In this document: positions 58,601 through 61,748 of the stretch, one piece after another
Layout of the letters: each line of letters begins with the position of its first letter
Numbering within the stretch: the stretch's first letter is position 1
Source: Trichopria drosophilae
Taxonomy: Eukaryota > Arthropoda > Insecta > Hymenoptera > Diapriidae
Assembly (NCBI GenBank): GCA_030407085.1
Contig: CM059585.1
Span: forward strand, 12,827,001-12,891,000
Length of the DNA: 64,000 nt
Direction of reading: 5' to 3'
The notes under the pieces: model-generated
Told to the model about the DNA's origin: nothing
Databases searched by the model: none
The model's input: the letters and a program-made list of their open reading frames with translations, nothing else
Program-made: the position numbers and the translations under genes

Positions 58601-59484
58601 ACAAATAAATTAAATCTAAAATATCCTTCCCAGAGTCATAACAATCTTCGTATATCAATTTTAATGTAATTTTATGTGAATTGTTAATAACAAAGAAATT
58701 TAACTATTTAGTGATAATTTTTTTGAGAATTAAAACAAATGAATTCGTGATCTTTAAATACATGATACGAAGACGCATAGGTTAGACGGTAAAGAATTCG
58801 AAACGTTCCGGGTTCAAGTCCCGGCGCAGTTGTTTTTTTTTTTTTACTGAAAAAATAATTTAAACATAGTAAAAAATCATTTATCACTGTAAGATATTAG
58901 TACATTTTTAGTTATACATAATAAATTATATAAATTTACAACAAAAAATTTTTTTGACATAAAATAATATTGACTAATTGTTAAGAATTTTCATTTTGTT
59001 ACAAGTGATCGAATCAAAAGGTTTTGCAATATCGGGAAAAAAATTCGCGGAATTTTGCAAAAAAAAAATAAAAGTCGTCTGATCTTTTTTTTAGGAACCG
59101 GTCATTGTTACTCTCGTGCCTCCGAGGTGCTGGCCAAAGAAACCGAAAAATTAACCTGTGAATGTAAACCTGCATGCCGAAACTAATGTCAGAATGTCTA
59201 ACTAACAAATCATTTCTTGTCGATCATCCGTTGTCGTGAATCGTTAATAAAAAAAAGGCCCTCATGCTATTGTACATTTGTAAATTGAATTCATTATGCG
59301 AATAAAAATCTTTTGATCGAGCACACGAGTCTTTCTGTCTTTATTTCATTGACGGGGAACATTTTTGTGTGTGCAGCGGCGATTCGAGGATATGGAATGC
59401 AAAATCAACGGCCTCAGAGACCAAATCGAAACGATCAAGGCCGAGAAGACTTTGCTGGAGAAACAAATACAAGTCGAATCGGAG
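1556..59484 (+). CDS. cnn: centrosomin (CDK5RAP2 family), 5' two-thirds of gene, joined CDS, 3' end outside window
   Basis: Eight exons join in one frame: 1556-1647, 27332-27387, 49817-50209, 50277-50413, 54719-55129, 55201-55389, 55465-55812 and 59377-59484, 1734 nt or 578 codons without a stop. All introns are GT-AG. Residues about 76-145 form the CM1 domain (TMKEYEDELEALKKENFN, then LKHRIYILMER), the family's gamma-tubulin-complex-activating motif. The rest is mostly charged coiled coil (residues about 80-360 and 420-578), broken by a Ser/Pro-rich linker near 369-402. Family knowledge: Cnn/CDK5RAP2 assembles mitotic pericentriolar material and anchors gamma-TuRC at the centrosome. The C-terminal CM2 region expected in this family is not in the window. 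The gene assignment is firm; exon 1 and exon 2 rest on phase-consistent splicing rather than recognised homology. Introns are 25.7, 22.4, 0.067, 4.3, 0.071, 0.075 and 3.6 kb. Confidence 0.9.
3087..3142. repeat. two tandem copies of a 28-bp unit
   Basis: AAAATAACACTTTCTCTCCC recurs at 3087 and 3115, exactly 28 bases apart, with one or two differences after it. It lies just upstream of a CACTG-ended element. Confidence 0.7.
3164..3383. mobile_element. MITE with CACTG termini
   Basis: The left end reads CACTGAGAACAAAAATT. The right end is ...TTTTTTTTCAGTG, whose complement is CACTGAAAAAAAA. Inside, GCCAACTACAT, ATGTAGTTGG and CAACTACAT form internal inverted and direct repeats. Length is 220 bp with no coding capacity. 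No clear target-site duplication is seen, so the superfamily is not assigned. Confidence 0.45.
5941..6000. repeat. copy of a GC-rich 'GCGCCCTAGGGCG' dispersed element
   Basis: It contains ACGGGCGGAAAA, ACGCCCG and TTTCGCCCTAGCG, related to copies at 15320-15410, 34655-34720 and 63056-63130. It is much richer in GC than its flanks. The 67-codon open frame starting here is not considered a gene. Confidence 0.4.
7488..9222 (+). repeat. left arm of a long inverted repeat
   Basis: This arm is the diverged reverse complement of 10511-12224; for example GACAAAATTTCT and CATCTCGTCATAATATG pair with their complements. It contains the end of a piggyBac-like MITE (terminus near 8221) and then about 1 kb of other sequence. 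A 68-codon frame around 8580-8787 (KKDELLKMMTKTKTILLQMK...) is also open in the other arm at 10940-11137. I do not recognise that peptide. Confidence 0.8.
7780..8221 (-). mobile_element. truncated piggyBac-like MITE (copy A)
   Basis: Its end, TCATTTCAGGTGTTAATGGA, is the complement of the family terminus CCCATTAACGCCTGAAAT, with differences. The internal sequence matches copy B (11507-13379) and copy C (28396-29668), including the GACGCCATA and CTCAAAATGGCGTC-like boxes. The TTAA is lost at this end (ATTGG). The copy is part of the left arm of the long inverted repeat. Confidence 0.55.
9762..10320. promoter_or_regulatory. motif-dense GC-rich island inside the inverted-repeat spacer
   Basis: The spacer holds a CRE-type TGACGTCA (9911-9918), E-boxes CACGTG (10025-10030 and 10161-10166), an ATTCCAAAAAGGAAT palindrome (10171-10185), an NRF1-type GCGCATGCGC (10201-10210) and homeodomain-like AATTAAG near 9942. 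Composition is sharply different from its surroundings. This looks like an enhancer or alternative promoter. An ATG at 10268 followed by a GTACGT donor at 10286 could be a noncoding or upstream-ORF first exon: its phase does not fit exon 2, so translation would have to begin downstream. Confidence 0.4.
10511..12224 (-). repeat. right arm of a long inverted repeat
   Basis: It mirrors 7488-9222 across a 1288-bp spacer centred near 9867. The minus-strand frame at 10940-11137 reads MIIELKHSIKKDELLKMMTK and then TKTILLQMKEGDTFCNIEME, nearly the same as the plus-strand frame in the left arm, with a few substitutions. The arms differ by small indels and point changes, so the duplication is not very recent. 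Transcription through intron 1 would make a very long hairpin RNA. Confidence 0.8.
11507..13379 (+). mobile_element. piggyBac-like MITE (copy B)
   Basis: It is bounded by TTAA at 11503-11506 and 13380-13383. It starts CCCATTAACGTCTGAAAT and ends ATTTCAGGTGTTACTGGA. CCC...GGG-type ends and TTAA target duplications are the marks of piggyBac transposons. No transposase frame is present. Length is 1873 bp, longer than copy C, with internal inverted symmetry. Its outer part overlaps the right arm of the long inverted repeat. Confidence 0.6.
13396..13420 (-). repeat. tRNA-like T-arm with poly(T) tail
   Basis: The minus strand reads GGTAGGGTTCAATTCCCATC, a box-B/T-arm-like hairpin, then a run of T within 15 bases. 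It is inverted relative to a near copy at 13771-13796 and starts right after the TTAA of MITE copy B. Confidence 0.45.
13771..13796 (+). repeat. tRNA-like T-arm with poly(T) tail
   Basis: GTAGGGTTCAATCCTTGG followed by GTACGATTTTTT resembles the same module at 13396-13420 in the opposite orientation, 350 bases away. Together they look like the two ends of one element (13384-13805). Confidence 0.45.
15315..15410 (+). repeat. GC-rich dispersed element, best copy
   Basis: AGCACTCCGGGCGCGAAGCT, then CGATTTTGCGCCC, TAGGGCGAAACCTTCGGGCT and an ATTATCGAGCC box. It aligns with 63056-63130, and less well with 34655-34720 (opposite strand) and 5941-6000. It contains small nested palindromes (GCCCTAGGGC). 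Function and class are unknown to me. Confidence 0.55.
18640..19170. repeat. TTAGT/ACTAA-rich repeat block
   Basis: Recurrent TTAGTAAA, ACTAATTC and AATTAGT motifs, as in 1-645. The 63-codon frame inside it is a product of the low complexity. Confidence 0.45.
19560..20000. repeat. block with four GCCATTTT/GCCATCTT repeats
   Basis: CTGCCATTTTT, GGCCGCCATTTTAA, GTCGCCATTTTCAAG and CCGCCATCTTCAATTTT recur over 300 bp. Related CCGCCATATTGGA units are at 38001 and 38153. The motif resembles YY1/Pho-type GCCAT sites, but repetition suggests a dispersed repeat family. Confidence 0.45.
20540..20900 (+). promoter_or_regulatory. GC-rich island with TATAAAA box in intron 1
   Basis: TATAAAA at 20604-20610 and an initiator-like TCAGTTG at 20714-20720 lie in a block much richer in GC than the intron. 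A 43-codon ATG frame (20643-20774, MSMQKILWGNKSGPCICRRC...) and an overlapping 113-codon frame without ATG are open, but neither resembles a known family. TATA and TCAGT are too far apart to belong to one core promoter. It may be an enhancer, an alternative promoter or an old insertion. Confidence 0.3.
20930..23110. repeat. large TTAGT/ACTAA-rich degenerate tandem array
   Basis: A module of the type GAGTAAAAAACTACTAATGA followed by AGGAAGTGAAAAGTCGTCAC recurs near 21072, 21610, 21860, 22130, 22300, 22490 and 22780, at irregular steps of roughly 170-540 bp. ATTCAGATTTAGGGAGTAAAT boxes lie between. It is the largest member of a family also present at 1-645, 18640-19170, 29705-29960, 35990-36590 and 47820-48080. 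Noncoding. Confidence 0.65.
24038..24073 (+). repeat. dispersed repeat, copy 1
   Basis: ACTTGCGAGAATATGCTACA followed by GTAGCGCATCTATTGA matches the reverse complement of 32058-32089 with a few changes. Both copies sit in otherwise unrecognised sequence. Confidence 0.6.
25465..25500 (-). repeat. tRNA-like T-arm with T/A-rich tail
   Basis: On the minus strand TCCGGGGTTCGAGTCCCGCC forms a T-arm-like hairpin and box B, followed by CATCAAATC and a T/A-rich tail. No convincing acceptor or anticodon arm can be folded upstream. Probably a tRNA-derived SINE end. Confidence 0.5.
26812..26850 (-). repeat. tRNA-like T-arm with poly(T) tail
   Basis: The minus strand reads GTCCCGGGTTCAACTCCCGG, with a perfect 5-bp T stem, then CGCGGCATATG and a T run. 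The upstream part (GGGCATAGGACACAATGGAT) is only vaguely D-arm-like. Confidence 0.5.
26990..27330 (+). other. GC-richer flank upstream of exon 2
   Basis: It contains an inverted repeat (TATTCGCGAATC / ATTATTCGCGAC near 27077-27101) and ends in the exon 2 acceptor. The minus-strand frame at 27158-27361 overlaps exon 2 and has no recognised domain. This could be a splicing or transcriptional regulatory block. Confidence 0.3.
27332..27387 (+). CDS. cnn: cnn exon 2, residues 31-49
   Basis: This 56-bp exon is bounded by a pyrimidine-rich acceptor (TTTCTTTGTTGCAG) and a GTGAGT donor. It enters with one base completing a codon and leaves one G for the next, matching exon 1 and exon 3 exactly. It encodes NVPLANMTMDQSCLPTN. 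The two Met codons (ATG at 27354 and 27360) could serve as starts for transcripts whose first exon is noncoding. It sits between introns of 25.7 and 22.4 kb, so it could be skipped in some transcripts, but skipping would break the frame between exons 1 and 3. Confidence 0.72.
27730..28130. promoter_or_regulatory. GC-rich island downstream of exon 2
   Basis: This compact block, much richer in GC than the intron, contains repeated ATCGAT, ATTGTT/AACAAT and CGATCGA motifs and a GGCGCGCC palindrome at 27980. Open frames of 111 (+) and 66 (-) codons exist but resemble nothing I know. The composition suggests an intronic enhancer near exon 2. Confidence 0.3.
28396..29668 (+). mobile_element. piggyBac-like palindromic MITE (copy C)
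   Basis: TTAA flanks at 28392-28395 and 29669-29672 frame an element starting CCCATTAACGCCTGAAAT and ending with its near complement, CATTTCAGGCATTAATGGA. Length is 1273 bp. The two halves are inverted copies over most of their length (for example GGCGCC-containing boxes near 28563 and 29498, and the AATTTTTTCGAGCTATTAG type boxes near 28620 and 29430). There is no transposase; the element must have been moved in trans. The open frames at 28493 and 29309 are mirror images produced by the palindrome. Confidence 0.75.
29705..29960. repeat. TTAGT/ACTAA-rich repeat block
   Basis: Same motif set as 20930-23110, lying directly after piggyBac-like MITE copy C. Confidence 0.5.
31246..31320 (-). repeat. 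tRNA-derived sequence (SINE head or tRNA pseudogene)
   Basis: On the minus strand TAGCGCAGTGGTTAGCGCA is a good D-arm/box A, and GGGGTTCGATTCC a box B, with tRNA-like spacing. The GCGC/GCGC D stem pairs. The anticodon stem around CTCGAAC does not pair, and the T stem is imperfect, so it is not a functional tRNA as I read it. A T-rich tail follows within 25 bases on the same strand, as in the other tRNA-like copies. This is the most complete member of the set. Confidence 0.6.
32058..32089 (-). repeat. dispersed repeat, copy 2
   Basis: Reverse complement ACTTGCGAGAAATACCGTAG followed by CGCATCTATTGA; matches 24038-24073. Confidence 0.6.
32390..32640. other. moderately GC-rich unexplained block
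   Basis: The block around ACCCTTAACGCCCCTGTG (32438-32455), TACACGTGAATTGGCGAG and TAGCATATCGCC differs from its AT-rich surroundings. No frame, terminal repeat or RNA fold was recognised. Confidence 0.25.
33590..34230. promoter_or_regulatory. GC-rich island in intron 2
   Basis: It contains an E-box in GAGTCACGTGATTC (33646-33659), GGTCTTCTGACTGG and a long purine/pyrimidine-biased stretch. The minus-strand 81-codon frame (33906-34151) is Arg/Lys-rich and unrecognised. Possible enhancer. Confidence 0.3.
34655..34720 (-). repeat. GC-rich dispersed element, inverted copy
   Basis: The minus strand reads GAGCGCGAAAGAGCATTCTT and then GCCCTAGGGCGGGAAG, parallel to GGGCGCGAAGCTCGATTTTG at 15323. 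Confidence 0.45.
35990..36590. repeat. TTAGT/ACTAA-rich repeat block
   Basis: TTAGTAAA, ACTAATT and TACTAATTC motifs recur on both strands. Same family as 20930-23110. Confidence 0.5.
37999..38185 (+). repeat. two direct copies of a CCGCCATATTGGA unit
   Basis: AACCGCCATATTGGAACAAC and AACCGCCATATTGGATCCAC, each followed by CATTTTGATTTT, lie about 150 bases apart. Related GCCATTTT units are in 19560-20000. Confidence 0.6.
38437..38500 (+). repeat. tRNA-like T-arm with poly(T) tail
   Basis: GGTCCCGAGTTCAAATCCTGGC resembles a T-arm/box B; after CGTATCGATTTCGACTG comes a long T run (38486 onward). No full tRNA fold. Confidence 0.45.
38700..39000. other. GC-richer block with GATA-type sites
   Basis: CTTATCGATAC (38810-38820) and several CGC-containing words stand out from the AT-rich intron. 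A minus-strand 104-codon frame (38948-39262) shows no known motif and is not called. Confidence 0.25.
40420..40520. other. short block with inverted GGCGT/ACGCC words
   Basis: TTACGCTTGTGTGGCGTGAA followed by TTACGCCATCACATATTACG gives partial inverted symmetry. Class unknown. Confidence 0.25.
40848..41000. mobile_element. small hairpin MITE-like element
   Basis: The arms ACCCGGAAAAGAATTGTCTG + GGTTCTT (left) and AAGAACCCAGAGAATTTTTT + TCCGTGT (right) are inverted copies with mismatches around a 90-base loop. There is no coding capacity; the overlapping 93-codon frame is incidental. Confidence 0.5.
41193..41456. mobile_element. pogo/Tigger-like MITE
   Basis: The left terminus CAGTAGAGTCCCG and the right terminus CGGGACTCTACT are inverted copies typical of pogo-group Tc1/mariner elements. 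The right end is followed by TA. A clear TA is not present directly at the left end, so the 5' boundary may be eroded. Internally it is GC-rich, with repeated TATATTTGCGTC and TATATTTACGTCCC words near the left end. At 264 bp there is no room for a transposase. Confidence 0.65.
43765..43790 (+). promoter_or_regulatory. isolated TATATAAG box
   Basis: GTGCTATATAAGCGTTC lies in a short GC-richer stretch (43700-43810). Position and spacing to any start site are unknown. Weak. Confidence 0.15.
44080..44270. repeat. 42-bp tandem repeat with AATACGTATT palindromes
   Basis: The palindrome AATACGTATT starts at 44143, 44185 and 44227, exactly 42 bases apart, and once more at 44080 (63 bases upstream). 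Between them TGTAAATTTTACGATGTATA followed by TGGTAAATATTAC repeats with few changes. Each unit has internal dyad symmetry, so the array can form several hairpins. Confidence 0.85.
46560..46790. other. GC-richer unexplained segment with open frames
   Basis: Both strands are open for 60-79 codons here (plus frame 46578-46763 reads VDFQLIWCKLKLKAPAIVRI inside). The 3' end holds AGATTGAACCTGGAGG, the complement of a T-arm-like string. I recognise no family; it may be an old inserted sequence. Confidence 0.25.
47820..48080. repeat. TTAGT/ACTAA-rich repeat block
   Basis: TTAGTAATTT, ACTAATTC and TTAGTAGTTT motifs. Same family as the blocks at 1-645 and 20930-23110. Confidence 0.45.
49040..49330 (+). 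promoter_or_regulatory. candidate internal promoter 0.5 kb upstream of exon 3
   Basis: This is a sharply GC-richer block containing the inverted pair GCGGGCGAACCCGC (49152-49165), a G/A-rich run and an arthropod initiator TCAGTG at 49240-49245, the same hexamer as at the presumed main start site (1310). A donor-like AAG|GTTAGG is at 49310. A transcript starting here could use the ATG at 49861 (residue 65) and keep CM1. No TATA box or clear DPE is seen. Confidence 0.35.
49817..50209 (+). CDS. cnn: cnn exon 3, CM1 domain
   Basis: Acceptor TTTTTGTTTCAG, donor GGTATGAT. The exon encodes residues 50-180. It opens with an SPIKSPGKNSPAGG linker, whose SP sites suggest proline-directed phosphorylation. 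CM1 follows (about residues 76-145): a Met-Lys-Glu-Tyr-Glu-Asp start, the invariant-looking KENFNLK core at 90-96 and the RIYILMER helix. CM1 is the signature of Cnn, CDK5RAP2, myomegalin and yeast Mto1/Spc110-type proteins and binds gamma-tubulin complexes. The end of the exon begins an E/K/Q-rich coiled coil. The ATG at 49861 (residue 65) is the first Met in the exon and could start a shorter form. This is the exon that identifies the gene. Confidence 0.95.
50277..50413 (+). CDS. cnn: cnn exon 4, coiled coil
   Basis: The exon encodes residues 181-226 after a 67-bp intron (acceptor TGATTTTTCAG). The frame continues from the single G left by exon 3, giving ELEECRDRLLDTSTYYEEAF and then a GPPEK break and another charged helix ending KLSLEAE. 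The GTATAG donor is weaker than its neighbours and precedes a 4.3-kb intron. No motif beyond coiled-coil character is seen. Confidence 0.9.
52091..52197. mobile_element. 107-bp AT-rich hairpin element
   Basis: AATGAAGATAACAAAAATAC at the left pairs with the complement of GTATTTTTTATCTTCATT at the right; the arms continue inward (AAATAAAAAAGTA / TACTTTTTTGTTT). The central ATTTTATATACATAATGTAC forms the loop. It resembles a very short MITE or fold-back. Confidence 0.55.
53275..54035. repeat. dispersed repeat interrupted by the MITE, with ACGT run
   Basis: The words TGGTAATTTTTTTGCCCGAA + GTGACCAAATTCAATACTTC (53986-54024) recur in altered form at 53315-53360, on the other side of the MITE. 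A (GTAC)n run lies at 53884-53906. The 90-codon frame across 53766-54038 is judged incidental. Confidence 0.45.
53520..53722. mobile_element. MITE with 9-bp target duplication (Mutator-like)
   Basis: The termini ATGACGCTGAAGCTAGCAGC and GCTGCTAGCTTCAGCGTCAT are perfect inverted repeats for about 40 bp, then continue imperfectly to about 50. AAAAACTAC flanks both sides (53511-53519 and 53723-53731). A 9-bp duplication with long terminal inverted repeats is typical of Mutator-like elements. At 203 bp it is non-autonomous. The perfect arms and target duplication indicate a fairly recent insertion. Confidence 0.8.
54719..55129 (+). CDS. cnn: cnn exon 5, long coiled coil
   Basis: The exon encodes residues 227-363 in phase 0 at both ends, with acceptor TTGTCATTCAG and donor GTAAGG. 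It is a continuous Glu/Lys/Arg/Leu-rich heptad region (for example LREQ-, LEEQ- and LRLS-type repeats) without Pro, typical of the central rod of Cnn. Antisense frames are also open here only because of the coiled-coil codon composition. A frame continuing through the donor to 55375 is a read-through shadow: the 71-bp intron shifts the frame of exon 6. Confidence 0.92.
55201..55389 (+). CDS. cnn: cnn exon 6, Ser/Pro-rich linker
   Basis: The exon encodes residues 364-426, phase 0 at both ends, between introns of 71 and 75 bp (acceptor AAAATTACAG, donor AAAGTTTGT). The correct frame reads RGSPPNSPSVFNSNSEDSSS, then PRRGFGLYSPSKSS, then a helix LRELSK. At least four SP sites and an acidic Ser cluster (residues 383-391) interrupt the coiled coil. 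In fly Cnn a Polo-phosphorylated multimerisation segment (PReM) also lies between coiled coils; this exon could be the equivalent, but that is inference from position and composition. The other frame open through here is out of register with exons 5 and 7. Confidence 0.85.
55465..55812 (+). CDS. cnn: cnn exon 7, coiled coil
   Basis: The exon encodes residues 427-542, phase 0 at both ends (acceptor AAAATTGTCAG, donor CATGTAAGT). Exon 6 ends LRELSK and this exon opens ELEEKDRELK, so the helix runs across the junction. Charged heptads continue to about residue 510, followed by a basic, Ser-rich stretch (GKSHSSVRRNLSNEMADN). Its phase-0 donor matches both exon 8 and the candidate terminal exon at 59095. 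A run-on past the donor reaches a stop at 55831 and is not thought to be used. Confidence 0.92.
56920..57395 (+). promoter_or_regulatory. candidate internal promoter upstream of alternative exon 57396
   Basis: CpG-containing words are dense (GCGACGGTGG, AGCGAAGCGAGGCGTCGACA, CCACCGCGCGG), followed by a TATA-like CATAAAAG at 57292-57299, about 100 bases before the ATG. A minus-strand 99-codon frame overlaps but has no known domain. Confidence 0.35.
57396..57431 (+). CDS. candidate alternative first exon of cnn (CM1-less isoform)
   Basis: In intron 7 a short open frame begins at ATG 57396 (context AGAAAATGT) and reads MFSCLCASIRVE. It ends exactly at a GAG|GTAGGT donor after 12 codons, phase 0, which is the phase needed by exon 8. 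Upstream lies a TATA-like CATAAAAG at 57292-57299 and several GC-richer, CpG-containing blocks (56920-57430) unlike the AT-rich intron around them. If used, it would start a protein without CM1 and the first coiled coils. Fly cnn is known to have testis isoforms with an alternative first exon and no CM1, which makes this plausible. The match of donor and phase alone could be chance. Confidence 0.4.
58775..58845 (+). repeat. tRNA-like T-arm with poly(T) tail
   Basis: TAGGTTAGACGGTAAAG is weakly box A-like, and TTCCGGGTTCAAGTCCCGGC is a perfect T-arm with box B, followed within 8 bases by a run of more than 12 T. The 5' half does not pair as an acceptor stem with the 3' end, so I call it a SINE-like relic rather than a tRNA gene. 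Confidence 0.5.
59095..59154 (+). CDS. candidate alternative terminal exon of cnn (short isoform)
   Basis: A strong acceptor (GATCTTTTTTTTAG) opens at 59095. Joined in phase 0 to exon 7 it adds EPVIVTLVPPRCWPKKPKN and then a TAA stop at 59152-59154. The tail is Pro/Lys-rich, unlike the coiled coil before it. AATAAA signals follow at 59246 and 59301, with TGTA motifs at 59271 and 59279 and T/GT-rich sequence after 59320. The block is GC-richer than the surrounding intron. The predicted product would keep CM1 and 542 residues and lose the C-terminal half. It is not supported by homology that I recognise. Confidence 0.45.
   Translation, partial: EPVIVTLVPPRCWPKKPKN
59246..59306 (+). terminator. 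candidate polyadenylation signals for the short cnn isoform
   Basis: Two AATAAA hexamers (59246-59251 and 59301-59306) lie 92 and 147 bases after the stop of the candidate terminal exon. TGTA motifs at 59271-59274 and 59279-59282 precede the second one, and a T-rich then GT-rich stretch (59327-59375) follows it. AATAAA is frequent in AT-rich DNA, so it is the combination that gives weight. Confidence 0.4.
59377..59484 (+). CDS. cnn: cnn exon 8, coiled coil; last exon in the window
   Basis: The exon encodes residues 543-578, 108 bp, phase 0 at both ends (acceptor TTTGTGTGTGCAG, donor GAGGTAAGA). The peptide RRFEDMECKINGLRDQIETI, then KAEKTLLEKQIQVESE, is a regular coiled coil. It lies only 223 bases downstream of the stop codon of a candidate alternative terminal exon. 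The reading frame must continue in exons beyond 64000. Confidence 0.88.
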
Positions 59485-60869
59485 GTAAGAAGTTTTTTAT
59501 TCCACCCAAAATATTAATAAAACACAAATTTACGGGGAAGTAATAAATTACTATATATAGCTGTTTTCAGTAGAGAAATTCATTTTATTTTGAAAGAAAA
59601 TATATTAAACGAACTTTGCGAAGTACAAACATTTTTATTTGACAATTCTGTATTAAAATTTGGATTTTCTGCCTTGAATGCCCTTAAAATCAAAATAAAA
59701 TGAAAGTAATAACATTTTTAATAATTTGCAGTTTTATAATGTCAGAAAACTAACCAATTAAACAGTTTTTAGTTTAAATTTATTTGTTTTTTTATTGCAC
59801 AATTGTAAATAATATTTTTTAATTATATATTTTCATTTTGTTTATTTATTTTCTAATAATTTATAGAATGATTTTAATAAAATTAAAAAAAACTAAATAT
59901 TGTGTTTTGTTACTTCGAAGTGAATTAGTAAATTACTAATTTATATATTGATTTCATTTATTAATATTTAATAAATAAATAATAAGCACATAAACTTAAA
60001 TAAGTAAGATAAGTTCAAAAATCAAACAATTAATTTTATTCCAGTGTAAATTATTAGATTCATTAGTAATAAATGTACGGAATCGTTTTTATTCTTTTAT
60101 TTCTCGTAAATATCATAATTTAAATGAAATTCTTATAGACATGTCTAAATATTAATAGTACAATTTTAGTAATTTTTTATGTCGATTATTAAAAAAATAT
60201 CACTAAAAAGTACTTTAAGATTTGCTGAATCACAAAAATGGAATTTAATTTTATTAACAGTTCTTGACACTTTTATTTATTGGGTTTTTTCGTTGTTTAG
60301 TAGGCTTTTTTTAGTAGACATTTTAATAGTTAATTCATTAAATTTTAATTTAAATTGGACTGCTGATATTAATTACTAAACATATTTAAGTGAAATAATG
60401 TAGTAAATATAGTAGAACAAATAATTGTTACAAAAAAAAAGTTGATAAGAAGATTATGGAAATTATATTAAGTATTTTTGTTGTTGTATTTAAATTATTT
60501 TGTATTGGTTTCCTAACTTAGTAAATTATGTAATAATAAGAGATTGTTATAATTATTTCCGATGAAGTAATATCTAAATAAGATAATTTCATAGGATCTT
60601 AGTTAAAATAAGGTTTATTTCCAATAAAAGTAAATTAGATATTTATTTTAAATCCTTAAATATAAATAATTTACACGGCTCCAACGTGTAAAATTTACAG
60701 TTTAATTACTGAGTTATTCTAACTAATTGAACGTTTAGAAAGATATTATTAATAATTCAATTTAAAAAATCTTAAACTTTGTTCTTTGAATAATGTTAAA
60801 TTAAAGTTTTCCGTGTTATAAAATAGACCACAAGAAGTAACAAATTCTTAAAAGTATCTAAAAGTGCAC

Positions 60870-61510
60870 AGAGAAATAAAAGGAGTTAATGGAAGAACAA
60901 AAAAAAAAACGATTTCAACGTTTAATAATAGTAGAATTAACAGCATACAAATGTTGTAGTGGACAAAATTTTACTTTTACTATTTAAAATTGTAAACTAT
61001 ACTGGATAGTAGTTAATTTAGAACGGAAATATAGTCAAAAATATATAAAATAACTATTTAATTGTTAAAATTGCGGTACGTGACGTTTGAGGTTATGTTT
61101 ACGATGGATTTTGTGTGATAAGTTCAGGGAAATTTCGAGGTCTAATACTTCTTTGTCTGCAAAATATTCTTGTTGTGTACAAAGTAACCTTGTATTAATT
61201 CATTTAAAATGTTGAATCACATGTAACTTTTCAAAATAAGGACCAAATCACCTTACAGTTCCAAAAATTACTTCACCCTAATAATTGTTGTATATGTACG
61301 TACAAATTTCACCGTGTCGCTGAAGTGGCGTAAAGTTAGGTTAGGTTTCACTGCAACGATTTGACGATAATAATATTTTACAATTTACAATTATTGTTGT
61401 ACATCAAGTTTTGGATTTACGTGTTTAAAAAACAGAAAATAGTAAATGGGATAATATTATTGTTTGGTTAACTATGTAAAATAGTGAAATTAACTATAAT
61501 AACTTGTTTT
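60870..61510. repeat. diverged repeat related to the inverted-repeat arms
   Basis: Words such as ATAGTAGAATTAACAGCATA and TTTGAGGTTATG recur, in the same order, in the right arm near 10735-10800 (ATAGTAGAATTAACTGCATG, TTTGAGGTTATG). Repeated ACTATTTAAAAT-like and GTTAACTATG strings are near its right end. Probably another member of the same noncoding transposon family. Confidence 0.4.
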
Positions 61511-61748
61511 ATCTTTATGAAATGCTTTGATTAACTTGTTGTTTACTCTCTCTCTTACTTTGTTTTATCATATTAGTTATTAAACTAAGTAAATTTTATG
61601 GTTTTATTATGAAGTTACGTGAATTGTTTTTTTTTAGTTAATAATGAGCGGTTTTTCGTACCATCAATTTTGATTAAGAGGATGAGGAAATCTTGAATAC
61701 TATTTTAACTAATTAATCATAATCATCAGAATGAAAACTAAAAGTATC

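Larger units (their letters stand above)
55813..59376 (+). other. cnn intron 7 (3.6 kb)
   Basis: Donor GTAAGT, acceptor GTGTGCAG. GC-richer blocks at 56060-56350, 56920-57430 and 57715-57845 alternate with AT-rich sequence, unlike the other introns. It contains the candidate first exon, the candidate terminal exon and one tRNA-like element. The stretches 56360-56910 and 57850-58740 show nothing I can name. Confidence 0.75.
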
